Notes: generated by a model not told the origin, from the letters alone. Positions 1 through 6,423 are shown, counted from the first letter of the stretch. The stretch: 11,219 nucleotides of DNA from an uncultured Methanobrevibacter sp. (GCF_900316895.1 NZ_ONER01000078.1:1-11219), one strand, 5' to 3'. Numbers and translations are program-made.

Positions 1-930
1 AAAAATTCTGTATTTAACAGAAATTCCGCAGGAGGAGACGCAGGTGCAGTATTTTCACTGACATTCAAAAAGAGTGCAGAATTCTATTACCAGTATTTTA
101 ATGGGGGCAATGCAACTGAAGATCAAAACCTTCTCTATACATTGATGCAGGCCGCTCTTGAACATGGAAAAGATACAATATCCAACTGTGTATTCACAAA
201 CAATAAAGCCAATGGCCATGGCGGAGGAGCAGTCTATGCGTTCTCTCACATCGACATTAACTCCTGCACATTCACATCAAACAAGGCAGGTGAAGATGGA
301 GGTGCAGTATTTGGAAATAAGAATCTCTTCATAAGAAATTCAAAATTCAACTACAACACCGCATCAAAATATGGTGGTGCAGTCTACTTCAGATGCCATG
401 CACTGACAGGCCATTATGAAAATGGAAAATGGGTTTCAGGAGTCACCTACTTCAATAACCTAATTGAATCCTCAACATTTCTAAAAAATGTTGCAAAGAA
501 CGGCGGAGCAATTTATGGATTTAAATCCAGTGCTTCAGATAAGCACGGTGCAAAAGCGGTTAAATGTACCTTTGAAGAAAACAAAGCACAAAAAGGCATA
601 GACGTATATGGCGGAACCACATCACAATGTAAATTCGTCTACTACAAAGTAACATTGAAAAAAGTTACCGTGAAAAAATCCGCTAAAAAGCTTGTCTTAA
701 AGGCTACCTTGAAGAAAGGCAAAAAAGTGGCAAAAGGCCAAAAAATCGTGTTTAAATTCAAAGGCAAAAAATACACTGCAAAAACCAATAAAAAGGGTAT
801 TGCCAAAGTAACTATTAAAAAATCTGTCCTTAAAAAGCTTAAAGTTGGCAAAAAAGTAAAATATACAGCCACCTACAAGGCATTTTCAGGAAAAGTTACC
901 GCCAAAAAAACAGTTAAAGTCAAAAAGTAA
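1..930 (+). CDS. Adhesin-like beta-helix surface protein, C-terminal part (5'-truncated by window edge)
   Basis: The frame is open from base 1 to the TAA at 928-930 (309 residues); the TTG/ATG at 142-147 is internal, so the true start lies upstream of the window. Residues ~1-210 are right-handed beta-helix (Pmp/parallel beta-helix type) repeats with recurrent N-x-A-x-x-GGAV[YF] and C-TF-x-x-N motifs, for example around bases 226-240, 298-312 and 370-384. Residues ~217-309 form an Ig-like module that is 36/93 lysine, with a central KKYTAKTNKKGIAK block. This is the usual architecture of Methanobrevibacter adhesin-like proteins, which are exported and thought to mediate contact with partner microbes or host surfaces; the exact ligand is unknown. 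I see no C-terminal membrane helix, so the basic tail may bind the anionic cell wall (inference). A stem-loop overlaps the stop codon. Confidence 0.85.
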   Translation, partial: KNSVFNRNSAGGDAGAVFSLTFKKSAEFYYQYFNGGNATEDQNLLYTLMQAALEHGKDTISNCVFTNNKANGHGGGAVYAFSHIDINSCTFTSNKAGEDGGAVFGNKNLFIRNSKFNYNTASKYGGAVYFRCHALTGHYENGKWVSGVTYFNNLIESSTFLKNVAKNGGAIYGFKSSASDKHGAKAVKCTFEENKAQKGIDVYGGTTSQCKFVYYKVTLKKVTVKKSAKKLVLKATLKKGKKVAKGQKIVFKFKGKKYTAKTNKKGIAKVTIKKSVLKKLKVGKKVKYTATYKAFSGKVTAKKTVKVKK

Positions 931-960
931 ATGTCCCTACATTTACTTTAATTATTTTTT
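924..960 (+). terminator. Stem-loop over the stop codon plus U tract (adhesin-like gene)
   Basis: A perfect 11-bp stem (924-934 with 939-949) closes a CCCT loop (935-938). The TAA stop (928-930) is in the left arm. A T-rich run (950-960) follows. It looks like an intrinsic terminator or 3'-end-protecting hairpin. Confidence 0.7.
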
Positions 961-1157
961 CGATTTGAAATTGCCCATTGAATTATCAAATGTAGACCCC
1001 TTCAAAAAACATTTTACTAATTTTTATTTAATTTAAATGATCATATATTTACATAAATTGAATGCTTAGACTATAATTGAAAATTTGATTTGTTAAGTCT
1101 ATATGCACCAGGACATGTGAATAGATTTTTAAAAAAAAATATATTCGAGATGCCAAA

Positions 1158-1179
1158 ATGGGAAAAATTATCCCCCCAT
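1158..1179 (-). terminator. Stem-loop with the M50 protease stop codon in its loop
   Basis: On the minus-strand RNA, a 9-bp stem (three G-U pairs) closes a UAAU loop that contains the TAA stop (1170-1168). The nearest U run (minus-strand T9, about 1131-1139) lies some 20 nt downstream, so termination may occur there. Confidence 0.5.
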
Positions 1180-1809
1180 AAATAACAGGACCATCTTTTC
1201 AGGACCAATTGTTATAGATATCAACATCATGCTTGCGGAAATTGCAAATGCTGCAATCCAATATATGGCATTCCACTTCAAAACCTTAGTTCCATCCAAG
1301 GTATAGAAAGGAAGCAGGTTGAATGTGGCCAAAAAGCTGTTGACCGAGAATCCGACAGTACAAATTAAATATATCAAATGGAAAATATCTGAATGGACAT
1401 TAAACGGATATACCAAGGCTGCAATTACTATGAATATTAATGCCAGTGCAATGTTAAACATTGGCCCTGCAATTGATATCCTGCCTTGGATTTCATCGGA
1501 TATATCGTCCGCAAAGATGCGAGCTTCACCGGCGACTGAAATTACAATTCCAAAAAATGATGTGACAAATGCAATCAGCAACCCTATAGGCCATAATTTA
1601 AATTCAGACCTGTAACCATATTTCATAGCCACGAATTTGTGTCCAAACTCATGCAATATGGTTCCCAACCCAACACCAATCATGACAATTGGTAAAATAG
1701 AAATGAAAGCATTAACATCAAATCTGGTGTTTGATATTGCAAAACAAATTGAAAGTACAATAAATACGATTATTGATTCAATTAATTCCCTTTTTGTTAA
1801 TTCAAACAT
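1168..1809 (-). CDS. Site-2 protease family (M50) membrane metalloprotease
   Basis: A 213-residue polytopic membrane protein. The zinc motif HEFGH is at residues 53-57 at the end of a hydrophobic segment (~38-52). The second M50 signature is the LDG at 171-173 in LLPFYTLDGTKVL, which supplies the third zinc ligand (Asp172). A GPxxN motif (115-119) and hydrophobic segments at ~10-26, 76-94, 115-136, 143-165 and 182-200 match small archaeal S2P-like proteases, which cleave substrates within the membrane. The start is the only ATG near the 5' end. No Shine-Dalgarno sequence precedes it, and a TATA element lies about 25 nt upstream, so the mRNA may be leaderless. It stands alone, convergent with the adhesin-like gene. 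The substrate cannot be inferred from context. Confidence 0.85.
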   Translation of the reverse strand: MFELTKRELIESIIVFIVLSICFAISNTRFDVNAFISILPIVMIGVGLGTILHEFGHKFVAMKYGYRSEFKLWPIGLLIAFVTSFFGIVISVAGEARIFADDISDEIQGRISIAGPMFNIALALIFIVIAALVYPFNVHSDIFHLIYLICTVGFSVNSFLATFNLLPFYTLDGTKVLKWNAIYWIAAFAISASMMLISITIGPEKMVLLFMGG

Positions 1810-1828
1810 AATATTAGATATATATTTT

Positions 1829-1844
1829 TAAATATAAAACTTTT
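1829..1844 (-). promoter_or_regulatory. BRE/TATA promoter of the M50 protease gene
   Basis: Read on the minus strand, AAAG followed by TTTTATATTT fits the archaeal BRE-TATA consensus. Its centre (~1835) is about 25 nt from the ATG (1809), which places the transcription start at or next to the start codon. Confidence 0.5.
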
Positions 1845-2002
1845 TCTTACATTCAAAGCTCATATTTGCATAAATTAATAAATATTGTTCACGCATTATT
1901 AAATTATATTAGAGAATCACTTAATAAATCCGTAATAAAAGCAAATGAAACTATGACACTTATAATAATTCCATGAATATTTCATTTATCTTGAAAAATT
2001 TT

Positions 2003-2009
2003 AAAAAAA
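2003..2009 (-). terminator. U-tract terminator of the tRNA-rnpB transcript
   Basis: A run of seven T on the minus strand, 16 nt beyond the P1 closing helix of rnpB. U tracts are the standard archaeal termination signal. Confidence 0.45.
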
Positions 2010-2024
2010 GAATAATTAATATTT

Positions 2025-2311
2025 TGGCATGTTAAGAGTAACCCACATTCTGTTTTATCAGCATTCATCTTAGCGAGCTACCTTGCCTACACAAGCGATT
2101 ATCGGCAACTTTGCTCTTGCATCCTACGGAGTGGCCGTTTCACCGTTTCTTTTAATGTCCTCAATTAAATATCATCGTCTACCATTAAAAGCCGTGTCGT
2201 TTCTGCTCCAGAGTCATACTTCTCAGTATACGTTTTTCAACGCCGTAGTCTTGTTTGATGTGCGGAGTTTCCTTAGTTAAAAAATAACCAGCAGCTGTCT
2301 TTAACTTGCCA
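2025..2311 (-). ncRNA. rnpB: RNase P RNA (archaeal type A)
   Basis: This is the catalytic RNA that trims tRNA 5' leaders. On the minus strand the conserved regions are in order: GGAAACUCC (CR-I, 2264-2272), GAAACGGUGAAACGGCC (2133-2149), a GAGCAA segment just downstream, GAUGAAUGCUGAU (CR-IV, about 2058-2070), and ACAGAAUGUGGGUUAC (CR-V, 2038-2053). Helix P2 forms between CR-I and CR-V flanks (CACA with UGUG and flanking pairs). Helix P1 closes the molecule: GGCA-A-GUUAA (2310-2301) pairs with UUAAC-A-UGCC (2035-2026), with one A-A mismatch. The P1 pairing sets the ends used here; the mature ends could differ by a few nt. Length is about 285 nt, normal for Methanobacteriales. It lies 18 nt downstream of an initiator tRNA on the same strand and has no clear promoter of its own. 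Confidence 0.9.
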
Positions 2312-2329
2312 AAAAATATTAATTAAAAT

Positions 2330-2404
2330 TAGCAGGGCCTAGATTTGAACTAGGGATCTCAGGGTTATGAGCCCTGCGGGTTCACCAGACTACCCCACCC
2401 TGCT
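2330..2404 (-). tRNA. Initiator tRNA-Met (CAU)
   Basis: 75 nt including discriminator A; CCA is not encoded. The acceptor stem is AGCAGGG with CCCTGCT, so it has the A1-U72 pair typical of archaeal initiators. The D stem is GGGT/ACCC. The anticodon stem CAGGG/CCCTG carries the three consecutive G-C pairs diagnostic of initiator tRNA. The anticodon is CAU (bases 2369-2367). The T arm is CCTAG-TTCAAAT-CTAGG. It is the first element of a likely joint transcript with rnpB. Confidence 0.95.
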
Positions 2405-2440
2405 ATATGAAAATCAGTAACATTATTATTTAGGTTACTA

Positions 2441-2454
2441 TTAATATATAAAGT
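2441..2454 (-). promoter_or_regulatory. TATA promoter of the initiator tRNA / rnpB unit
   Basis: Minus-strand AAACTTTATATATTAA matches BRE-TATA. Its centre is about 42 nt upstream of the mature tRNA 5' end, implying a leader of roughly 15-20 nt removed by RNase P. No comparable element sits at the right distance from rnpB. Confidence 0.6.
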
Positions 2455-2461
2455 TTTCGTA

Positions 2462-2502
2462 AAATCGAAAGAAATTAAAGAAAATAACATCAGTTATTTT
2501 CT
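2462..2502 (-). terminator. Stem-loop with stop codon in its loop plus U-rich tail (coiled-coil operon)
   Basis: A perfect 10-bp stem (2493-2502 with 2479-2488) closes the loop TGAT on the minus strand. The loop contains the TGA stop (2492-2490). A T-rich segment (2478-2462) follows. Confidence 0.65.
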
Positions 2503-3005
2503 AATGATTCGATTCTTTTATCCAAGTCATTTAACTTTTCTTCAGTGGATTTTTGGAATTCTTCAGAAGATTTCCTGAATTCAATGAAATCTTTTTCCAA
2601 ACTATCTACATTAGCAGTAGTTTCTGAAAATTTAGCTTGAAGATCTTCCACATCCTCAGTTGTAGCTAAAGACCAGTCCTTAATTAATTCTTCGCTTTTA
2701 GCATCCAGAAATGCATCGATTTTGTTAGAAAAAGCATCAGTGTTTAAAGCGGACATGTCAATGTCGCTTAATTTAACTTTGATTCTTTTTCCCATAGAAT
2801 CACCTTTTTCGGAAATTTTTTCTTTAGATAAATCCGCATAATCTGAAGAAGTGCTTAAAACCTCATTCATATGTGAATCAGCACTTGTTGGAACATAAGA
2901 ACGTAATTTATCCATAGTTGCAGGACTATTCAATAAATAATAATAAACTAAAACTGCAATTGCAACGATTAGGATTATGACTGCAATCACTTCCATAGCT
3001 TCCAT
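2490..3005 (-). CDS. Membrane-anchored coiled-coil protein, function unknown
   Basis: 171 residues. One hydrophobic segment (~5-25, rich in Ile/Val/Ala) is followed by a polar region and a C-terminal heptad-like helix (~115-170, rich in Glu/Lys/Asp with Leu/Phe at regular spacing), suggesting a single-pass anchor and a coiled coil. I do not recognise the family. The start ATG (3005) is preceded by AGGTGA (3015-3010), which overlaps the stop codon of the upstream gene; a second Met at residue 4 is a less likely start. It is the second gene of a two-gene operon (8-nt gap). The partner has the same anchor-plus-coil design, so the two may form one membrane complex (inference). The unit ends in a hairpin over the stop codon. 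Confidence 0.8.
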   Translation of the reverse strand: MEAMEVIAVIILIVAIAVLVYYYLLNSPATMDKLRSYVPTSADSHMNEVLSTSSDYADLSKEKISEKGDSMGKRIKVKLSDIDMSALNTDAFSNKIDAFLDAKSEELIKDWSLATTEDVEDLQAKFSETTANVDSLEKDFIEFRKSSEEFQKSTEEKLNDLDKRIESLENN

Positions 3006-3013
3006 ATTCTCAC

Positions 3014-3418
3014 CTATTTCATTCCTTTAAGTTTCTTTTCTTTTTCTTCAATTTCTGTAAGCATTTTTTCAAGTTTTCTCTGTTCGGTTTCAGCTTCCAA
3101 TCTTGCTAATCTTTCATTGATTTCAGAATGAAGGAAACCAACACGACTTCTTGCTTCAGTAGTAGATTGCCTAATTTCAGAAAGACGATCTTGCTGGTCT
3201 TGCGGTAATGGAATAGGATTATCCATTAATCTTTTAGATTCGATGTCTTTTTCAACCATGGACATTTTCTTAAGCTCAATTTCCTTTTCAAGAATTGCAA
3301 TTGAATTTTTGGATTGAGCAATACTTCTCCATTGGAAAACAATGATAATTAATACAATAGCTATGATTACCAAAACAATTAATAAAAACATTTGGTTAGG
3401 TATTGTAGGAATATCCAT
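3014..3418 (-). CDS. Membrane-anchored coiled-coil protein, function unknown (operon partner)
   Basis: 134 residues. A strongly hydrophobic segment (~10-28) is followed by two predicted coiled-coil stretches (~33-62 and ~75-130) separated by a proline-rich break (NPIPLPQDQ, ~67-75). Charged residues make up most of the C-terminus. It is not a recognised family. The start ATG (3418) has a good Shine-Dalgarno GGAGGTT (3430-3424). It is first in an operon with the coiled-coil gene at 2490-3005, and its TAG overlaps that gene's ribosome binding site. It is divergent from map across a 98-nt intergenic region. A scaffold or envelope-organising role is possible but the sequence does not show it. Confidence 0.8.
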   Translation of the reverse strand: MDIPTIPNQMFLLIVLVIIAIVLIIIVFQWRSIAQSKNSIAILEKEIELKKMSMVEKDIESKRLMDNPIPLPQDQQDRLSEIRQSTTEARSRVGFLHSEINERLARLEAETEQRKLEKMLTEIEEKEKKLKGMK

Positions 3419-3440
3419 TTTTTAACCTCCAATTAATATA

Positions 3441-3460
3441 TAATGTATACTAATACATTA
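3441..3460. repeat. 8-bp inverted repeat, 4-nt spacer, in the divergent promoter
   Basis: TAATGTAT (3441-3448) and ATACATTA (3453-3460) flank ACTA. It overlaps a 12-nt direct repeat (ATTAATATATAA at 3432-3443 and 3457-3468, 25 nt apart). It could be a regulator site, but the region is AT-rich. Confidence 0.4.
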
Positions 3461-3470
3461 ATATATAAAC
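3456..3470. promoter_or_regulatory. Shared TATA region for map (+) and the coiled-coil operon (-)
   Basis: The near-symmetric ATTAATATATAAAC reads as TATA in both directions. On the minus strand AAAGTTTATATATT is a good BRE-TATA about 45 nt before the ATG at 3418. On the plus strand it puts the map start site near 3489, inside a 22-bp palindrome. Confidence 0.5.
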
Positions 3471-3473
3471 TTT

Positions 3474-3495
3474 ATCAATTAAATATTTAATTGAT
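3474..3495. repeat. 22-bp perfect palindrome in the map leader, candidate operator
   Basis: Positions 3474-3495 equal their own reverse complement, centred on AAATATTT. The palindrome lies between the TATA region and the ribosome binding site (AGAAGGT, about 3502-3508) of map, over the expected transcription start. Confidence 0.5.
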
Positions 3496-3516
3496 TAACA
3501 CAGAAGGTAAAAACTT

Positions 3517-4434
3517 ATGATGGAATCTTATATACAATCAGGAAAAATCGCTTCCAAAATACGTGACGAAGCTTCAAAAATGATAAAAGAAGGAACATTG
3601 GTCATTGACCTGGTGGAATATGTAGAAAGCGAAATATTAAAATCCGGCGCTGAAATTGCATTTCCTTGCAACGTATCATTGAATGAAGTGGCTGCACATT
3701 ATACCTCCCCGGCAGGAGATAAAACAACAATTCAGGCAGGAGATATGGTAAAATTGGATTTGGGAGCAATGGTTGACGGATACATTGCAGATACCGCCAT
3801 TACAATAATAGCCGACGGAAACATTGACGAAAATTACACACAAGATGAGATTAATCTGCATGAAGAGATAGTTGAAGCATCCGAAGCAGGCCTTGAAGCT
3901 GCAATCGCAACTGCAAGAGCGGGGATTGAAGTCTCAAAGATCGGTGAAGCGGTCCATGAAGCAATTTCCGAATACAAATTAAACCCTATATTCAATTTAA
4001 CAGGACATAGTCTGGAACAGAATAACCTGCATGCGGGAATTTCAATCCCAAATTATGACAATCATGACCACTACATTTTAGAGGAAGGCCAAGCGGTGGC
4101 AATCGAACCCTTTGCAACAAACGGAGAGGGAATCGTAAACGACGCCCCAGGACATTACATATTCTCATACCTGAAAAACAGGCCGTTCAGAATGAAAAGC
4201 ACACAAAGAGTCCTGAAATATATTCAAAACAACCACAGGTTTGTTCCATTTTCAGGAAGATGGATTACAAATGAATTTGGCGAAAGAAAAGGAAGCATTG
4301 CCTTAAAGCAATTGTCAGAGGCAATGGCAGTTTATGCATATGCGCCGCTACGTGAAAAACAGGATTGCTTTGTAAGCCAAAAGGAACATACGCTAATTAT
4401 TGAAAAAGAAGGCTGTACCGTTACAACCATTTAA
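3517..4434 (+). CDS. map: Methionine aminopeptidase, type II (archaeal)
   Basis: This cytosolic metalloenzyme removes the N-terminal Met from nascent proteins. All residues expected for MetAP are present: substrate-binding H61 (AAHYTSP), metal ligands D81 (LDLG), D92 (IADTA), H164 (GHS), E197 (IEPFA) and E290 (QKEHT). The ~70-residue insertion between H164/E197 and E290 (about 205-280) containing a helical subdomain marks type II, as in Pyrococcus MetAP. The 305-residue length is typical. Two adjacent ATGs (3517 and 3520) follow AGAAGGT (~3502-3508); the first is used here but the second is nearly as likely. It is a single-gene unit, divergent from the coiled-coil operon and convergent with the Ig-like protein gene, with which it shares a terminator hairpin. 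Confidence 0.96.
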   Translation: MMESYIQSGKIASKIRDEASKMIKEGTLVIDLVEYVESEILKSGAEIAFPCNVSLNEVAAHYTSPAGDKTTIQAGDMVKLDLGAMVDGYIADTAITIIADGNIDENYTQDEINLHEEIVEASEAGLEAAIATARAGIEVSKIGEAVHEAISEYKLNPIFNLTGHSLEQNNLHAGISIPNYDNHDHYILEEGQAVAIEPFATNGEGIVNDAPGHYIFSYLKNRPFRMKSTQRVLKYIQNNHRFVPFSGRWITNEFGERKGSIALKQLSEAMAVYAYAPLREKQDCFVSQKEHTLIIEKEGCTVTTI

Positions 4435-4467
4435 AAAATTAAAGATGAAGAGAGCAATCTCTTCATT
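4434..4467. terminator. Bidirectional terminator hairpin between map and the Ig-like gene
   Basis: A perfect 9-bp stem (4445-4453 with 4458-4466) has a GCAA tetraloop on the plus strand (TTGC on minus). It begins with the last base of the minus gene's TAA (4468-4466) and is followed on that strand by CTTTAATTTTTT (4444-4433). On the plus strand it lies 10 nt past the map stop codon. Confidence 0.65.
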
Positions 4468-5449
4468 ATGCATAATATTTGGAATATATTGAGTTTATTT
4501 TTGTTTTCTTGTAAGAGGTGACGACTTTATAGACACCGACCTTTTTAGGAGTTTTAAGATAGAACTTTGCTATTCCTTTCTTATTGGTTTTGGCTTTGTA
4601 TGTCTTTTTGTTAAATTTAACTTTAATCACTTTGTTTTTATTGTTTTTACCCAATAATTTAACCTTATATTTAATTTTTGATTTAACTGCCTTATCTTTA
4701 AATGAAGTCAATGGTTTTATGACCTGTTTGACAGTAAGATAATTCTTTACAAAAAAGTTCTGGTATTTTGCCCCAATCTCATATATTCCTGGTGTTGAAT
4801 GAATCTTGAATTGGGCATAACCGTTCTTATCTGTGTATCTGTACACTACCTTTTTTCCAATGGAAAACATGACTTTTTTACCTGCCTTTTCAGGTTGGCC
4901 ATTATCATCAAAAACACGAACCTTATAAGTGTTCCCACCGTCATAATACATGTTGATGTTTTTATTGCCTTTTAAAACATCAAACACTTTGATATTATCG
5001 TAATTAATTCCTAGAGGATCAGTACAAAATGCCCCAATCTTATGATTACCGTTTTTAATAAAAACAGTCAGCAATGCAACACCATTGGAATCGGTAACTA
5101 CTGAATAGTCAGCGGAATCATCCACTTCAAAATAAACTTCTTTGTTCTTTAATGGATTGCCGTCGGCATCATAAAATGTTGCCTGATATTCAATTGCCCC
5201 GTTATAACGTTTGGTAACTTTGCCCATCTTAATTGTCTGAACTGGTTCTTGGTAATTAGATGTATCCTGACTTATTATATCTCCAGAATCATCAGTCAAT
5301 GTATCCTGTGGAGCATCCTGAAGTTCAACTAGATTGTCATCAACTTCAGATACCGCCTGAGTAACGTTTTCGTCAACCGCAAATGCAAAATTCACCGATA
5401 AGATAAATGCGACTGCAATCAAGAAAACAAGTAATCTATTAAATTTCAT
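4466..5449 (-). CDS. Secreted Ig-like repeat protein (adhesin-like family)
   Basis: 327 residues from the ATG at 5449. A GTG at 5461 extends the frame by four codons, but it lies inside the ribosome binding site GAGGTG (5459-5454), so 5449 is preferred. Residues 1-24 are a Sec signal peptide (MKFNR, then a hydrophobic core ending FAFA), with likely cleavage after Ala24. An acidic, disordered stretch (~25-65) follows, then tandem Ig-like or Big-type beta modules containing the recurrent 'D-x-x-G-x-x-x-K-x-K' and 'TD-x-NG-x-A' turns (~75-245). The basic C-terminal module contains KTYKAKTNKKGIAKFYLKT and resembles the end of the adhesin-like protein at 1-930. There is no beta-helix and no C-terminal membrane helix. 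It is probably a cell-surface or wall-associated protein; the ligand is unknown. It is a single-gene unit with a palindrome at its promoter. Confidence 0.8.
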   Translation of the reverse strand: MKFNRLLVFLIAVAFILSVNFAFAVDENVTQAVSEVDDNLVELQDAPQDTLTDDSGDIISQDTSNYQEPVQTIKMGKVTKRYNGAIEYQATFYDADGNPLKNKEVYFEVDDSADYSVVTDSNGVALLTVFIKNGNHKIGAFCTDPLGINYDNIKVFDVLKGNKNINMYYDGGNTYKVRVFDDNGQPEKAGKKVMFSIGKKVVYRYTDKNGYAQFKIHSTPGIYEIGAKYQNFFVKNYLTVKQVIKPLTSFKDKAVKSKIKYKVKLLGKNNKNKVIKVKFNKKTYKAKTNKKGIAKFYLKTPKKVGVYKVVTSYKKTKINSIYSKYYA

Positions 5450-5453
5450 ATTA

Positions 5454-5459
5454 CACCTC
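5454..5459 (-). promoter_or_regulatory. Ribosome binding site GAGGTG deciding the Ig-like protein start
   Basis: GAGGTG is followed by TAAT and then ATG (5449-5447). The site contains the upstream GTG that would otherwise be a candidate start. Confidence 0.75.
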
Positions 5460-5461
5460 AC

Positions 5462-5479
5462 TGTTAGATATATCTAACA
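5462..5479. repeat. 18-bp perfect palindrome at the Ig-like gene start site, candidate operator
   Basis: TGTTAGATA and TATCTAACA are back-to-back inverted halves with no spacer. The element is 2 nt upstream of the ribosome binding site and ~25 nt downstream of TATA, so it probably covers the transcription start, where a bound repressor would block initiation. Confidence 0.5.
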
Positions 5480-5485
5480 AAAATA

Positions 5486-5494
5486 GTATTTAAA
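5486..5494 (-). promoter_or_regulatory. TATA box of the Ig-like protein gene
   Basis: Minus-strand TTTAAATAC is preceded by AATC. Its centre (~5490) predicts a start near 5465, within the palindrome. Confidence 0.45.
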
Positions 5495-5531
5495 GATTAA
5501 TTTAAAAAAAGTATGCTTCAAGTGAGAAGTT

Positions 5532-5577
5532 GATTAAAAAAAATAAAAAAAAGAAAGAAGTGGAATTAGTATTCCAC
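5532..5577 (-). terminator. Terminator hairpin and U-rich tail of the frh operon
   Basis: A perfect 7-bp stem (GTGGAAT 5577-5571 with ATTCCAC 5566-5560) closes the loop ACTA. The frhB TAA (5568-5566) spans loop and right arm. A long T-rich tract (5559-5535) follows on the minus strand. Confidence 0.7.
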
Positions 5578-6417
5578 AGGAAGTGGTAATCCCATTTTTG
5601 CTCTTCTTTCACGTTCTTTGCCGTTTTTGTCCTTTTTACCTTTAGCTAATTTTTCAAGTAAGCCAAGACCAGGTTTTACGTCGTCCATTGGTTTTGTTTC
5701 AATTAAACCAGCGTCAACAGCAGCTTTGAAAATTGATTCACCGTCGTCGGTTCTGGTTAAAACAGTGGACCATCCGTCAGGAGATCCTACAGAACCGGTT
5801 GATACGTCAGCCCATTCACATACGTAATCCATACAGATGTTACATCCAGCTTGTTCGTATCCGTGGGTTTCTTTAATAGCTAAACCAGAGTCTTCGCCGT
5901 CTTTGGTTAACCAGAATTTACCTTTACCGATGTCCATTTTGGTAGCATCTTGTAAGGAGTCAAATCCTAATTTTGCAGTTGCGAAAGTATCAAGAGAAGC
6001 CATAGGGAAGTTTTCCATACAGTAGATACCTATGATTAATTTGATTTTATCAGCAACAAATCTTGCAAATGGGTAAGCTTGTGCTTTTCTTAAACCTTGG
6101 GTTTGACATGGAGTTGCTACAACACCGACTTTTTCTAAACCATATTGACGGGTAGCTTCTTTAACAGCGGATAAGGTTGGGGACATTGAGTATTTGGTAC
6201 CTGCTGCTGCGATAACTTCATCAGCGGAAGTTACTACAGTAGGAATAGGTCTCCAATCTTCATCAGGAGTTCCAGCTACAACTGCACCTTCAATGATTCC
6301 TTCATCAATTGCGTAACAGAGTAATGCTGAAACAATTCCTCCGTCTTGTGATACATCAGTAATTTTGCTATCAGTAGCTCTTGCAGATAATGCTTCTTTA
6401 TAAGTTCCTAATGGCAT
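5566..6417 (-). CDS. frhB: Coenzyme F420-reducing hydrogenase, beta subunit
   Basis: FrhB carries FAD and a [4Fe-4S] cluster and hands electrons from FrhG to coenzyme F420. The 283 residues match the family from end to end: MPLGTYKE at the N-terminus, QDGGIVSALLCYA (24-36), AAGTKYSMSP (71-80), ATPCQTQGLRKAQ (101-113), GIYCMENFP (130-138), GYEQAGCNICMDY (187-199) and STGSVGSPDGWST (206-218). Cys104, Cys133, Cys192 and Cys195 are candidate cluster ligands. The ATG at 6423 abuts AGGAGGA (6430-6424) with no spacing, whereas the ATG at 6417 is 6 nt away and matches the usual M-x-LGTYKE start, so 6417 is chosen. It is the last gene of frhADGB; its ribosome binding site overlaps the frhG stop. It appears intact. 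Confidence 0.95.
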   Translation of the reverse strand: MPLGTYKEALSARATDSKITDVSQDGGIVSALLCYAIDEGIIEGAVVAGTPDEDWRPIPTVVTSADEVIAAAGTKYSMSPTLSAVKEATRQYGLEKVGVVATPCQTQGLRKAQAYPFARFVADKIKLIIGIYCMENFPMASLDTFATAKLGFDSLQDATKMDIGKGKFWLTKDGEDSGLAIKETHGYEQAGCNICMDYVCEWADVSTGSVGSPDGWSTVLTRTDDGESIFKAAVDAGLIETKPMDDVKPGLGLLEKLAKGKKDKNGKERERRAKMGLPLPVEY

Positions 6418-6423
6418 GTTCAT

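Noticed and set aside
642..872. Minus-strand frame of 76 codons, Phe/Leu-rich
   Set aside because: Reverse complement of the lysine-rich adhesin tail (AAA/AAG read as TTT/CTT), not a gene.
1067..1101. 6-bp inverted repeat (TAGACT/AGTCTA)
   Set aside because: Short arms with a 23-nt loop in AT-rich spacer; no gene to regulate.
1319..1831. Two plus-strand open frames (1319-1615, 1637-1831)
   Set aside because: Antisense shadows of the M50 protease gene, which has its full zinc motifs; no promoter or ribosome binding site.
2083..2280. A 65-codon open frame on the plus strand
   Set aside because: It is entirely antisense to the RNase P RNA, whose conserved regions and P1 helix are clear; no ribosome binding site.
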